A DNA stretch of 64,000 nt from Phycomyces blakesleeanus NRRL 1555(-) (GCF_001638985.1 NW_017265139.1:558001-622000); one strand, 5' to 3'; shown: positions 38,822 through 51,729, numbered from the stretch's first letter. Program-made: numbers and translations. The notes: generated by a model from the letters alone, not told the origin.

Positions 38822-41290
38822 TTAGTTCTTACGCCGCTTTCCAGTCACCTTTTCAGCCCGAACAGCCTCTATCTCGTGGAGGACGTCTGCCATGATTGGC
38901 TGCACCTTTAATAGTTTCAACCCATCGGCAAATCTTGCATGATGACCAAGATAACTAAATGGATCCCCGGATATCTTTGTGTGTTTTGTACGATCAAGAC
39001 GCAACTTGCGTGTCAGGTGGACTTCTCTAGCCCACTGGTGGAATTGCAGCAAATAAGACCGACATTGTCCTCCAAAGGCAATATACACAGGTTTCCTATA
39101 ATATTATTATTATGATTATTTAATCAGAATTAAATAAGAATGGGTAAAATAAAATAAAAATAACCAAGTAACCAAGTAACCAGGTAACCAGGTATCCAAG
39201 TAACTAGGTAGCTAGGTAGCTAGGCAACCAAGTAACTAAGTATATACATATATATATAAGATAAATAAAAACTTACCGTCTGGAGGCAGCGTGGGCTGTG
39301 AGGTAGTCCAGATCTGCTGTCAGTACCACTCTTTTTGCCTTGCTAATAAGACTTTCATACTGTTGCACCTTTCTTAGGGTGTTGTCTGTGCCCTCGGATG
39401 ATAGTGACATGACATCCCACACAGCTACAGAATCACTTTTATCCCCAAAACTGTCGATGGACTTCATGATTGCACTCTTGACCTATTCTATCAGGTGACT
39501 AGTTAAATGATGTATTGATATTGATATTAAGAGAGAAAGATATAGAGAGAGAGAATTGATTACCATCGGGGTTGTTCTTTCGGTAAAGACAATGACCAAC
39601 TTTGTATTCAAACTGTTCACCATGCGCTATTGATTGATTGATTGATTGATCGATTGTTTTTTTTTAAAATAATAATAATAATAATATTTATACGAGAATG
39701 TTAGCTATCAGTTGATGCCCACAAAACAAAGAAGAAGAAGGATAAGAAAAACATTGGTGTGTAGTGTGTATACACATTAAATATCATTCATCCATTTCTC
39801 TATTCCTCGATTTATTTATTCATTTCTTGTTTTCGTTACCTTGATATTATCACCCAATGTAACCGCATCTTCTGAGTACCAGCGACACGCAAACGAGTAC
39901 CCACCAACAACCACAGCCGTAATATCGGACGAGTCTTTTTGAGACAAGAAGGTATCCGGGATGATTTCTGCAAGAGAGTTTTCGTCACACAAAGGGTATG
40001 GATCCAATAGAGAAGACTATATATTATATAAATACACAAGTATACCTTCTTATTCATATATTTGTATATATATATATGTGTGTGTGTGTGCAAAGTTAAT
40101 CTTACCTCTGTTATGATACAATTCTTTTGGCGTGCAAGAGGACCCAATGCGGCTAAAGTCACATATTGACAGGTGAAATCAGTTACACAACAATTTTACA
40201 GTGTCATTTATTTATTTGTCTATTTGTCTATTTGTATATATTAATATATGTATGGCTTACCCATCTTTGCATTGGCTTCATATTTTGGCAAGACTACTTG
40301 ATCAAAGCTGATAAAAGGAATTGCAGGGTGCCCAAGGTAAACTGATACCAAACAAATAAAAAATTAATGATAATGACTATAGTTTTTTATCATTTTTTTT
40401 TTAAAAAAATTAATTTAATTTAATTTAATTTAATTTAAATATGTGTATATTTACCAGAAAAGACCTTTTTGGGATCAAGTTTAGCCATGTAAAGACAGGC
40501 AGGTACGGCGGATACACCACTGCAAACAACATAATCCGGTATATCCTTGCTTATTTTGTTGTCTTTGTCAATCGGTCTTAGATACCATGGTAACGATTGA
40601 TCTTCATCTCCTTTATCTTTTTTTTAAAAGCGAATTAAGATTTAAAATTTAAAATTATATATATATATATATTGGTTTATAGATTTTAATAATAAAGAAA
40701 AAATATATATGTATAATATTGTATACTTATATTGTATATTATGTGTTTACCTTTTTGAGGAGAAAAAGCCCAATTGATAAAGTATTTTTGTAGAATTGGA
40801 GGGAACATCTCTAAAGCTTAAGTGCATATATATATATATTATTAATAAGTGTGTATATAGATATATGTATAGACGCATTTTGTATACACGCACACATAGG
40901 TGTATTTTAATAGTAATAGTAATATAATATTTATGTATTTATATATAACATGTACCTTTGCTTGCTACCCAGGTTTTGGTCTCTAGTCTAGCAAGGTTGT
41001 GTTTCACAAGTTGTCTTCCGAGAGCGGTTGCCTTGAGACTTGCCTCAATTCCTCCGTCAGTGAGGACAAGAACACGAGGTAATGACAATGGTGAACTAGC
41101 GTCACTTGAGCGTATGGATAGAAATCGTGTGGTGTGGCGTAAGGGTAACACTAGAAGGGTAAGATAAGCATACGACAAAGAGTATGTTGTATAAGTATTT
41201 TTCTTTTATTTATTTGTTTATGCCGTGTTGTGTTGTCATGCCTTTGAATGTTCGTCTTGAATGTGCCAGAATTAGGCTTGGAATCAGCAT
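38822..41290 (-). CDS. ELM1-family (mitochondrial fission ELM1-like) protein
   Basis: Eleven exons in the full model: 41290-41242 (tentative), 41150-40956, 40810-40751, 40610-40455, 40341-40261, 40152-40106, 40016-39840, 39626-39564, 39482-39277 and 39095-38822, with phases agreeing throughout; listed this way the count is ten, and an eleventh is possible at the 5' end. The product is about 435 residues. Family landmarks run from PRVLVLTDGGIEASLKATAL at the N-terminus through PDYVVCSGVSAVPACLYMAK, AVVVGGYSFACRWYSEDA (the GGPS...W-type motif) and NTKLVIVFTERTTP to RKPVYIAFGG. This is the order found in plant ELM1 and alphaproteobacterial DUF1022 proteins, which have a glycosyltransferase-like fold. 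Plant ELM1 recruits dynamin to mitochondria. Exon 1 (MLIPSLILAHSRRTFK) resembles a mitochondrial presequence, but it would need a GC-AG intron, so the 5' end is uncertain. Confidence 0.72.
39161..39242. repeat. 8-bp tandem repeat inside an intron of the ELM1-like gene
   Basis: About ten imperfect copies of AAGTAACC / AGGTAGCT lie in the last intron (39096-39276). They carry repeated GTAAC/GTAGC words that mimic splice donors. Confidence 0.85.
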
Positions 41291-41849
41291 GTTGTTCTTG
41301 TTGTCTTTATTATTATTTTAGATATTGTATTTATATACGCCTAATATGTGTGCCTATATTTCTATGACAATGCTTATTCCTATGCTTTATGTCTAAAATC
41401 TATATAATACACTTTATTTATAATATATTGATATTTTATTTTACTTTATTTTATATTATAATATAATATAATATAATATAATTTTTATTATTGTTCTATG
41501 GATCGGATGGTGTCACTGCTAGAATAGACCCGTCACTTTTAAACTACGACAAATGAATTGGAAAGTGTGGATTGTAAAGGGGGGGGGGGGGGAGAGAGAG
41601 ATACCTTATAGAAAAAAAATAGGCGATTTTAGTGAATTGTTGCAAGTTTTCCGGGGTTTAAAGTGTCTTGTAGTTGATTTTTAATTAAGCACCAATTTCT
41701 ACCCCACCATGTTTTTTGCAGTCAAAGCAAAACATCTTTTTCTTAGCTTTTTCAATCCATTACAAAACTAAATACCAAGTTATTCAAATCTAATGGCTTA
41801 CCAGCGGTAGCTTGGGTGGGTCCTAAGCGGTAACCAGGACGGAATTATT
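41291..41849. other. Intergenic DNA with microsatellites
   Basis: TA-rich tracts at 41450-41480 (ATATA repeats) and a G-run of 14 followed by (GA)n at 41579-41600. No gene seen. Confidence 0.65.
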
Positions 41850-42158
41850 TCATCTTCCTTGAATTCTAGTCAGTCTTTGTCTCAAACGACGACCCTCCTG
41901 GAGATCTTCTGCTTGTCTTCTGATACGCCCAATCCGAATGACGCGGGTGAACCTTACAGGTATAGTCCCATCATATCTCAGATTGTTAAGTATATGTCGG
42001 AAGTTCAGGACAGCAGCAAGATCCCGATTCCACAAACGATGCATAACCTCTGACCCGTCAATGTTCTCCAAACAATTTAGATTGGTACATCTAAAAAGAC
42101 TTGTTTCTATTTTTTTTTCACAAGGTCTAGAATTATTAAATGTCTTTAAAAGAAACAT
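41850..42158 (-). pseudogene. Fanzor/TnpB-like nuclease C-terminal remnant
   Basis: A 102-codon minus-strand frame contains LFRCTNLNCLENIDGSEVMH followed by LWNRDLAAVLNFRHIL. A Cys-X4-Cys half zinc ribbon followed by an R-D-X-A-A-X-N-X-R segment is the C-terminal signature of TnpB and its eukaryotic Fanzor relatives, where the Asp belongs to the RuvC active site. The rest of the enzyme is missing upstream, and the tail (IRIGRIRRQAEDLQEGRRLR) is basic. I infer a truncated, inactive copy. Other zinc-ribbon transposases are possible. Confidence 0.45.
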
Positions 42159-43667
42159 AATTAATAGCTATCAAGGCTAGTATTAATAAAATACGAATCA
42201 GCAAAGCTGGCAAAAGAAAGTAACTTGAGAAGAATTGACAGAAAAATATCTGCATCAAGTACAATTTGGTTGTCAAGATTGCTCGCATGCTCATTAGAGA
42301 TCTCGGTAGATTGAGAGAATTGGAGGGAATCTGTCCTTTGGTTTTTCAAAAGTAGGAATCAGGCATGACAATGTTAACACAAAACATGTTTATACTCTTT
42401 GATAAAAAGAATCAATTAAGTAATATACATGCCTTCATCAATATCATAGTACTTAGAGAATAGCCTTTTTTTTTTAGATAAAAAAATGTAAAAAGTATCA
42501 CATAACAATAGGTATATGTATATTATTTAGTAACTTTATAGCTTAAACTGCTACTAAATATCATAAAAAGTAGTACTTCTTCTTTCCATACTTCTTTATA
42601 TTCAACTTCTATTATTTTGATCAATAAAAACTATAAAATTCAAATATAAAACCGTGCATTTGTTGAACTAATTATAAGAATAGATATACCTAAAAAAAAG
42701 GTATAGATCTGCCATATTTAGAATATTTTATTGGATTAGATGCAAAATAATATAAAATCCAACGAATTGTATTATCCAGATTAGCTATAAAAAGGGAAAT
42801 ATGTACCTAAAAATGGTATAATTTTGCTACTTTAAACGATTTTATTGGATTAGATAAAAAGTAATTTGAACTCTCATAAATAGTATTCGTTGTAAATACT
42901 TTTAATTTACTAAAAGCCAATATTCTATTGGCAGACATTATAACCCCGTAGTCGTAGGAATTATACGGATTCGTATAAGATATACGGGACCGTATAATTC
43001 CTACGGTCCCGGAGTTGTAATTTCTGCCATTTACTACAGAGATAGGTGGAATGAGTATTTGGGATGTGATGGTATGATTTTTCTCTATAATCAAACGCTC
43101 GTTTTGGGAAAGTGATCTTGTTCTGTGAATGGTGCCTTTTTTTTTAAAAATATATATATTTATTTATGTATCCATTTCTTTATTTATTTATTTATTTATT
43201 AAGGATTAAATATACCGGTGACATCATACATCTTTTTCATATTAGGCGTTTGTGTATGAAGGGCATATATTTATATAAGTCTATTATAATGAATGGAGCG
43301 GTAGTTAATCTTAAAAAAAAAAAGAGAGAGAGCTGAGGATAACCCTTTTTTTTTTAATCTTTTCATCTTTCACATGTTAATCAAGGTCACAGCGATCAAA
43401 TCAAGGGCAAGAGAAGAAAAAGAGGGGGGGGGGGGGGAGTCAAGATGCTGGAGGGACAAATATTTTCTCAAGTGCCACACTACACGCTACACAATCTTTT
43501 TCTCTCTCTCTATTTATTATTTTATATTTTATATATAAAAAACAAGCTTTTTTTTTTATTTATTTATTTAGAAAATTTCTTCTACTTCTTATTCTTCTTC
43601 TTATTGTTATAAATATTTGGATCTCTCACATCCTCTTTAACTACTCATCCTAAACTTCTTTCATACA
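42159..43667. other. AT-rich spacer with palindrome and short duplications
   Basis: Contains a diverged ~65-bp duplication (42684-42751 and 42801-42865) sharing TACCTAAAAA, GGTATA and TTTTATTGGATTAGAT, and the large palindrome at 42930-43028. Low-complexity CT/TTTA tracts (43150-43200, 43500-43600) lie upstream of the perilipin gene. No gene supported. Confidence 0.65.
42930..43028. repeat. 99-bp imperfect palindrome (possible MITE)
   Basis: Two 39-nt arms (42930-42968 and 42990-43028) are inverted complements with a handful of mismatches. The inner 15 bp, GTAGGAATTATACGG / CCGTATAATTCCTAC, are perfect. The 21-nt loop itself contains CGTATA/TATACG. It is much richer in GC than the flanks and would form a stable hairpin or cruciform. 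Confidence 0.85.
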
Positions 43668-44983
43668 ATGGAAAAATCAAACAGCTCTTATAATAGCTCT
43701 GAACAAGGTAAATAAGAATACAAAACCATGAAATTTATAATATATACATATAAATACATGCGATAAAGCAAAAATACAAGAGTATTAAGCGGTAAAACTC
43801 ATGCTTGCCTTTATTCTTTTTTTTTCTAGCAACTCAAAGCACTCAACAAGTACCTTCTACTGAGGGCGGGTTCTGGTCTCGGTTGACCTCGATACCACTT
43901 GTGCAGGAGAGTCTGGGGAAGATGCACCATTATGCAAACCAAACCACACTGAGCAGATATGCACTCCAGCAGGCAGAAACGACGCTCACAAGGGCCACGG
44001 AGATCGCATCCCCTTATGCCAACCGTTACAAGAACCAGCTGGAGCGTGCTGATGCTATTGGATGCAAGTCGCTTGACTTACTCGATGGTGTACGTGATCG
44101 GATCGACTCGACCCTTATCACAGTCACTGCACCAGTCAACAAGCAGATCATACACGCAGCCGACAATATCGAGTCTCTTGTAGACCGATGGTTACCGCCA
44201 CCAAAAAAAGCATCTGAGCGGCAGCAAGAGCAGCCGTATGCACCAGCCGAATACCCACCCACACCACCGCAACAAAACAGTGATAGTGAAGACGAAGAAG
44301 AAGAAGAGTATGATGATGAAAGAGGCCGAGAAAGACGATCAAGACAAAGACAAAGAGGAGAATATGATGATGCTGAAAAAGCCAGCCAGCGATTCTATCA
44401 ACTTGCAAATGACGTCTCCCAGCGTCTTGCTCAGCGCATGCCAAGTTCGAGAGCCGACATTGCCCGCCTGGCAGAGACCAGCCGGCTCTTGCAGGAAACC
44501 GCTGGCCAGATCGCAAAGATAAACGCTAGTCTCCAGACATGGATTCTGCACTCTCGCCATCTGGCCGGTGAACGCGTCCAGGAAATCACGCACCAGATCA
44601 AGGGAAACTACGGACAGACGATCACTCAGGAACGCATCCATGACCTAACTGTTGAACTTGTCCATCGCCTCGACCATGCCTCTGAATACATCAAGGAACA
44701 AAGCGTACGCCTGCCTACATTTATGCAATCCCGCCTCGACCCACTCCTTGGCTTTGCTACTCATGAATATGGTATTATCCGTGCCGAAGCAATCCGTTCC
44801 GACCTGCCTCCCCTCCAGAAAGCCACAAACATCGTCAACCTCACCCAGGCCTTTGTCTTGCCCGTCCTCCAGACTTCGATCGACAGCTTCCAGGAACAGG
44901 TCCGCTACTACACTGTCTATGCATCAACATCCAAAGATAAGGTTGTAAATGACATCAAGGCAACCATTGGAATTGTGGCATAA
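43668..44983 (+). CDS. Perilipin-like lipid droplet protein
   Basis: Two exons (43668-43707 and 43830-44983) give 397 residues. The N-terminal part has the fungal perilipin (CAP20/MPL1-like) pattern: FWSRLTSIPLVQESLGKMHH, then IASPYANRYKNQLERADAIG and LDLLDGVRDRIDSTLITVTA, i.e. the PAT segment with repeated amphipathic helices that coat lipid droplets. A low-complexity middle (about residues 150-185) is Pro-rich, then acidic (DSEDEEEEEYDDERGRER). The C-terminal half is long and helical, resembling the four-helix-bundle part of perilipins. The coding sequence is much GC-richer than its surroundings and uses many C-ending codons, suggesting high expression. A CT-rich leader precedes the ATG. 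Family assignment rests on the N-terminal pattern. Confidence 0.75.
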
Positions 44984-47900
44984 AGAAAGAAAGGAAGAAA
45001 AAAATCATATTATTATTACTATTATAATAGTCCCACCCACACCCACACCCACAAAGCAGCATATACATATATAATTTTCTCTTTTTTTCATTTTTCATTT
45101 TGCATTTTTTTTTTAGCTGTATAATATCTCTCTTTATTTTTTCTTCTTCTTCTTCTTCTTTAACCAGTCCTTTTCTCTTTCCTATTTCATATTATTCCAT
45201 TTGCACACACACTCACTCACTCACTCGCACACACACGCACACATATATATATATATATATATGTGCGTGTGTGTGTATATGTATGTGTATATGTATTAGC
45301 AGCCAGCTTGATATATAAAATATTATTATTTTTTTCTGTCTGCACGTCAATAAATAAATATCATTAGAAAAAACAATAGTAATATCATGATACATCCCAG
45401 GGGATGAGTATTAGAATTGGAATGGAGGAGAAAGAATTATTTACATATTCATTACTATTACTATTACTATTACTATGATCAGTATTATTAATATTGATTA
45501 ATCTATAAAGTGATTTGATTTTCTTTATCATTGATAAACGTATGTTGTATTCATTTGATTCATATACACATACTTTATTGGTTTATGTAGCTTCACGCCA
45601 TGACATGTCACATACACAAATGTGTTATATATTTGTGCGTATGTGTAAAGATTTTATTTCATTTTTTTAAAAGAATAATAAAAATAGACACTTGGGATCG
45701 TAACACTTGTAACACTATAATTGTGATCTAATTGTTCTTTACTGCATGGCAGTCAGTCTCTCCACCTTTTGTTTGAGTTGAGTTCCCGACATATTAAGAT
45801 ACAAGAAAAAAAAACAAAGATAACGAAATCCCAATAAATAAATTAAAGTCAAAATACATTCTGTACTTCTTTTTCTCTTTATACAGAGGAGTATAATAGA
45901 CCTCTTGAGTATAAGGTAAGGTAGTGTAGTATCTAGTGTTTAGTATCTAGTGTTTGGTGTAGAACAGGTATTAAGTTTGTCATTAAATATAAACTAAAGC
46001 AAAGAATTTTTAAAAAAAAATCTGATGAGGATAGAGAACATTTGTACCCAAGACATTTGTACGATTCCGGTAGTACTGTTTTATTCTATTGGCCAATTGA
46101 ATATTCTTATGTGTGCATTTTAATACAACATCATGAAAAAATAAGATAAAAGAAAAAAGGGTGAGAAAATAAATAAGAACAAACAAACAAAAGAAAGGCA
46201 AATAAAATTGTACTTTGTACTTCCCAGACACAAATATTTTCACTCATCATCCTCACCAATGCATTTGCCTTTATTACTTTATCTCTTCCTCAAATTCATA
46301 CACACACACACGCAGAGATATAGAGAACTAGATTAAGAAAGGATCGAATCATCATAATTATCTTTCTTTTTGTATTTTTGGAGACTAAAAGCTTGGAACT
46401 ATGGACCTCACACAAGTCTAGAATATATGGCCAAGTATTGCTTGTACTATTATTTAAGTAATCTAACCTATCAATTGATTAATTCGATTCAATTGGTTCA
46501 ATTGGTTCAATTTGTATTGTGTAAATGTTCCCAAAGTATATAAAACATAAACAAAAAACATAAAAAAAATCATGCAAGCAAACATTGTTTGGAATTCTTT
46601 TTTTTTGGTATACCAATTGGTCTAGAGCAGAAATTTATAAGCATACAAACATACAAATATAAAGATTGTCTATTCTACTTCTTCCTTTTGAATGTCTAAT
46701 AGACTCAAAGTACCTAGTGAATATCAAATAAGTCAAGACCAAATTTTTATGTGGCTCCAGTTTTTTTTGTATTCAATCACAGTTCTAGATAGATAGCATT
46801 ATTTAATATCAAAACCAAATAGAGTAAATATATGAATACAAGCAATAAGTGATTAGACTAATAATAATGCATAGGGCTTTGACATTAGATGAAGGTTCTG
46901 TACCACAACTAAAAGAGAGAGAGAGAGAGAGAAACAGGTTCAAAAAGAAAATAGTAATAGTAATAGTAATAATAATATTATTGTTGTTATAATTACTCAC
47001 GTACACACTTTTACTATTATAATTACAAATCACACAAACGTACAAGTGGCGTAAATTATAATTATTCTTATTCTCATGTAGAAAGATGAGATTATAATAT
47101 ATATATATGTATATATATAAAGACAGAAAGGCAGCAAATAATGATAATGATAATGATAATGATAATGTTGCTCATTTTAGTGGTAATCTCAAATTGTTCA
47201 ATTGTTAGACTAAATATCTAGCTACAAATCTATTGCAACACATTATACATTGCATATATTATAACAGTCTTGAAACACAGACAGCTTCCTGTAAGATCGA
47301 CATTTCTACGCTTTGTTTTATAAAGTTGATTTATATTTTTTTTAAAAAAAAAAACATTTATCCCCCCCCCCCTTCTTTTTTTTGGAAGCTCCTTTTGAGA
47401 TTGATACTGATAATTACTATGCACCTTAAAGATGTTTATGTGATTTACAAGATGGAAACCGGTTTATTTTTTCTCTTTCTATCTCTCTCATTTTTTTAAA
47501 AAAAAAAAAGAAAAGAAAAGTAAAGCTATGTTTAAGATGAAGCTGTATGAATTTATCATTTTATTGTTTTATCTTTGTTTGGAAATCAAACAAAATAAAA
47601 ATAGGAATAGTGAGGGTTGTCAACATATTTTGTCCCAATATATAGCTTAAGTAATTATAATGTTAAAGAATCGTAGTAAAAATGGTATCCACGGTAACTC
47701 TGGTAACTATGACAATATACAAGATAGAAATGATCCACCGACTATTTGAATTATTGAAAGTGGATCTCAAAGTCACTTTTATCTATCTGTCTATTTAATT
47801 GTTTATTTAACCCACAGTTAAAAAATAAATAAATAAAGATATAATATATAATTACTATTCATATGATCCAAAGAAAGCAAAGACATTTCTTCTACCGCGC

Positions 47901-50340
47901 ACACTTTAAAAATCCAGAACTGCTACCCAGCTAATCAAGCATAACTTTTGGCATTCACTGTATTAATAAAAAATAATAAACTGTACCAGCTCAGAGTAGT
48001 CTAGCATGCTTATTATACACATACACATTCTGATTAATAGCCTTAATATCAAAGAATGATAATGAGAAAGATAATAGCAAAAACAAGAACAATAGGACCA
48101 ATAAATATGTTTGTTAATCACAGAAAATCACACGGTCTACTACCCTAATTCATTTTTCGAAAAAGAATAAATTATTTGCTCTTTGTTGAATATTGAAGTT
48201 GACCGTGAATAAACACATTTACTATAATATCGTAAAAACAAGAAAGGCCAAACGAAAAGCTATATTACATATAATATGTATGTAGAGATCATACATGCAT
48301 CTGAACCGATACTAGATCCATTGATTACCACTTGCAAGTTTTTTTTCTCTTACAAAATGACAATGAAACAAAAGAAGTCTAAATATATTAGGTCTGAGAA
48401 CTTTGAACTTGTTCAAAACAAGCTAGATAGTCCATATATAAGCAGTCTGTTAAGTGCTGATAAAATGGGAGATTACGAGATCCCAAATAACAATTATTCG
48501 CATCTTTTAAAATTCTAGCATGGTTAAAGATAAGAATGTCAATTTGATACCCAAATACCTAGCCTTGTTTATCTTTTTTTATTATATATATATGATTCTG
48601 TCTACTTTTCTATATCATACACACTTCATTTAAAACACTCTTTTTTTTATAAAAATTAAATTAGATTCCTATTTTACTGACGATTCTTGATGACCAGTCT
48701 TTGATCTCCCGTTTCCTTTTCTTTTCTTTTTTTTACTTGCACCACTTGCAATAAACCTGATTACTTTTATTTTCAATTTTCGCATTTGTGTCTTTCTTGA
48801 GAATACCACAGTAGTTGCTTGTTTTATTTTTAATCCATTACTTTTCCTTATTGCTTTCTTTAGCACCAGCAGATAACTATTTATTTGTTTTTAATATAAT
48901 TTTAAGAAAAGTTGATTTTGTGACCTGAAACATTCATTTCTACAGTGTGTACAGCACTTGGATCTTACATCTGCATTTAATATATTCAATTCAGTCACAT
49001 CATTGTTTAAGAGCATCATCAGCAGTAACTTTTATCTCGCATTTAGACCTTTAGCTAAAAGCTGTTCTCCCAGCAGTTCGATCTATTTTACTCTAAGTAA
49101 AAAAAAAAAGGCAATCTTTTTTTTTATCTTTTCATTAAAATTGACAAAAATTTAAATTTGGTTGCTGAAAACGCTCTCAGAATTTATTTAGATGACATAT
49201 GGTGGATTGGTTATATAATGTAAATGTTCAGCTTAGTGACAAGAAAATGAATACCGGTAGAGAGTCATTTTTATTAAGAAACAAATAAAAAAAGCTATTT
49301 AACTACTTCAGATAATTTTTACAGCTATGTCACTACTTCGAAGTTCACTGCGCTAAGCGATACAAGAAACGCCAGTAGACAAAATCCACTGTGTCATAAC
49401 GAAACATATAAGTTGAACTACTGGATACAGTATCCTTTTTTTTTAGCCGAGTGGCAGTGTTTGGATTTGATTCCTCTTGTCAGGGCCAAAGACCAATGTC
49501 ATATACACATTCTTTGAGTCGGAGGAAACTCTTGTTGCGTTGTCATAATTTCTTTATTAGGACAAATATTTTAGAGAATGAAAACCAAGAAATTTGATTC
49601 TATGCTATTCATCATTTGGTTGAGCTTAAAGTATATAATAAATGGAAAAGGGTAGGTAGTCTGAGCAAGAGTTTCCTCTTATTCAGATAATAAGTATGAG
49701 TCATCTGTCAAAAGAACTATTATCAGTCAAAAGTCTTTATTTCCTAGAAGATGATGAAGTATTAACTGAAATGATGACTGACCTCTTCTTTCTTGCTTTT
49801 TTAACTATTTATTTGGAACAGATATTACATACTCTTTGAACATTTTTTTTCTTTTACTAAAATATATTGGCAACCTTTAGAGACCTGTTTTTACACTCTT
49901 AAGAAGAGAACAGTCCGGTAAAAAGGAATGACTCTCTCCAACTTCCAAGAAAAGTGTAAAAAATTAATTTTTTTCATACTTTTCTTTAGCCAATCATCGT
50001 CTGTTATTTTATCTTGCTGAACTCATTATGCTGAAATAAAATGTATATCACACTAAAGATGCTTTCCAGCATCCTCAGTGTATTACTTAGAAAATCTATG
50101 ATTAGTTCAATTGATAAATATAGAAATATCAGCTATTATTATATTATTAGATAATGTCATTAAAAGCTCTGAACTATCGCTCCCAAAAAAAAAAGAAATA
50201 AGAATAATTTTATGTTTCACATTGACTTTCCAATAAATCTTGCATACATTTTATATAGACTAACAAATTGATAATTATCATGCATATATTATTCATATAA
50301 AATTTTCACTGAATAGACCGAAGAACAAGGGAGATAAGGC
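44984..50340. other. Long gene-poor AT-rich interval
   Basis: More than 5 kb of AT-rich sequence with simple repeats: (CA)n/(TA)n at 45205-45290, (GA)n at 46915-46932, (AATGAT)n at 47140-47165 and C/T runs near 47365. Frames at 48276-48518 (+) and 48669-48866 (-, lysine-rich) are short and unrecognised. No gene is supported. Confidence 0.6.
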
Positions 50341-50344
50341 CAAA

Positions 50345-50580
50345 GTGCTATTAATCATCTTTTATTTAAACAGCAAAAAACTATATAAAGTAATTTCTTA
50401 TTCTATGTGTATATAATTAATTAGCTACTGGTCATTACAGATATATGTGGGAGGGAGAGCTGAGCCTTGTCTTCCTTGTTCTCTGATCTATTCAGTGAAT
50501 TAATGGTCAAATTTAGAATTCTTCTAGAATTCGATGACACCATCGAACAGGAAGACAACGTCCAAGCGCTAATTCAGAGT
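50345..50580. repeat. Terminal repeat blocks A and B of a tyrosine-recombinase element
   Basis: Block A (about 50350-50445, containing TTAATCATCTTTTATTTAAA and ACTATATAAAGTAATTT) and block B (about 50507-50575, containing AATTTAGAATTCTTCTAGAA) recur near 60880-61050 in the opposite order, B then A. They flank the recombinase remnant at 50640-51690. Confidence 0.6.
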
Positions 50581-50639
50581 ATATTTTCTAAATTATTATG
50601 GACCACAGTGGGAACCACCAAACCCGAGATCAAGATAGA

Positions 50640-51690
50640 AGCAAGGGGGCATACTAGAACATTGATAAAATCAGCAGACGAAGTGTGGTTGCAGTTGTAA
50701 TGTTGCTAGAAAACTTTCCAACTAGACCAATTGCCAAGAGTTATTAGGTCGTCCAAAGACATATCACGTTCAAGAGCTAGAGTAAAGGCAATAAACCAGA
50801 CTGAAGCCAATTCTTGAGTAGAGAAATGCAAGAGACTATGTAGTCAGAAGAAGATGGTAGAAACCCTCACAGAAATGGAAGGTTGATGTGTTTTGACAAA
50901 CATACATTGAGGAGGACGAGCAGTAGAAGCACAGAGATGATACCACAGGGTACAGATAGCAAGAACAGAGCAAAGAACCAAGATAGAACTGGGTTAGATT
51001 GCAATGATCTTTATAATCTAGTGACCAATTTTTTCGTTCTTTTGAACTCAGGATATCAAAAGTTAAAGCACCAGAGATGAAATCAACTCAAGTAGACAAA
51101 AGTTGAAGACAAATAAAATCTGATCGGTAGAGAAAAGTAGTCATACCAATAAGAAAGGCAATCTTGCACAAGAGGGGAGGTATAAAAGTGAAAGTGATAG
51201 AATTAATGGAGGCAACATGATTGAGAGTAGGAGTAGATCAATGAAGGATCTGGTCTGTTACAAAGGAGGAACTTAGAGTGTAAGACAAGCAAAAACAGTT
51301 TGAACATCTTCATGGCAACCGGAAGATTTGGAGTCTATATGTAATTTGAGAGCAGCAGTACAATGGCTCTTAATAGTGCTCATGCCAAATCCTTCATTAT
51401 TTTGGTGAACCAAGAAATTGATCACGTTTTGCAAGGTGAATTCAGTGAGAAAAACACTGTGTTTAAGAACTCATGCAATGAACAAGTGCTGATCCAATTG
51501 GTAGATTCGATTGGTAGAACAATTGGCATGAATATAATCTACAAGGAGAATAACAGATTCCTTGATCAAGGCTGTGTTATTGAACTTGTGCTTGAGAGTC
51601 TGTATATGATAAGCTTCTATACCAAGTTCTTCAATGCCCATAAGGTCTTGGGGAAGGCGAGGACTATAGACTGATTTTCCAGAATTATGG
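50640..51690 (-). pseudogene. Tyrosine recombinase remnant (DIRS/Ngaro or Crypton type)
   Basis: Read on the minus strand, the pieces follow the order of a tyrosine recombinase. First comes a core-binding domain, LQNVINFLVHQNNEGFGMST followed by IKSHCTAALKLHI (about 51435-51340). Then KIAFLIGMTTFLYRSDF (about 51160), corresponding to the segment around catalytic Arg I, and finally LALERDMSLDDLITLGNWSS with WKVF, a TAG and QHYN (about 50700-50790), which holds the conserved Trp and the candidate nucleophile Tyr. Several stops and frame changes separate the pieces, so it is dead. No reverse transcriptase is visible, so Crypton versus DIRS-like cannot be decided from coding sequence. The neighbouring repeated blocks favour a DIRS/Ngaro-like element. 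Confidence 0.7.
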
Positions 51691-51729
51691 GAGAAGCCAC
51701 CAATATTTTTAGAAGAAGAAGATACTTTA

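Noticed and set aside
42807..43094. 95-codon minus frame
   Set aside because: Runs through the palindrome and has no coding character.
48276..48866. Short frames 48276-48518 (+) and 48669-48866 (-)
   Set aside because: Short, lysine-rich or random composition, no supporting splice or family signals.
51363..51674. 103-codon plus frame (MALNSAHAKSF...)
   Set aside because: Antisense shadow of the tyrosine-recombinase core-binding domain, which reads well on the minus strand.
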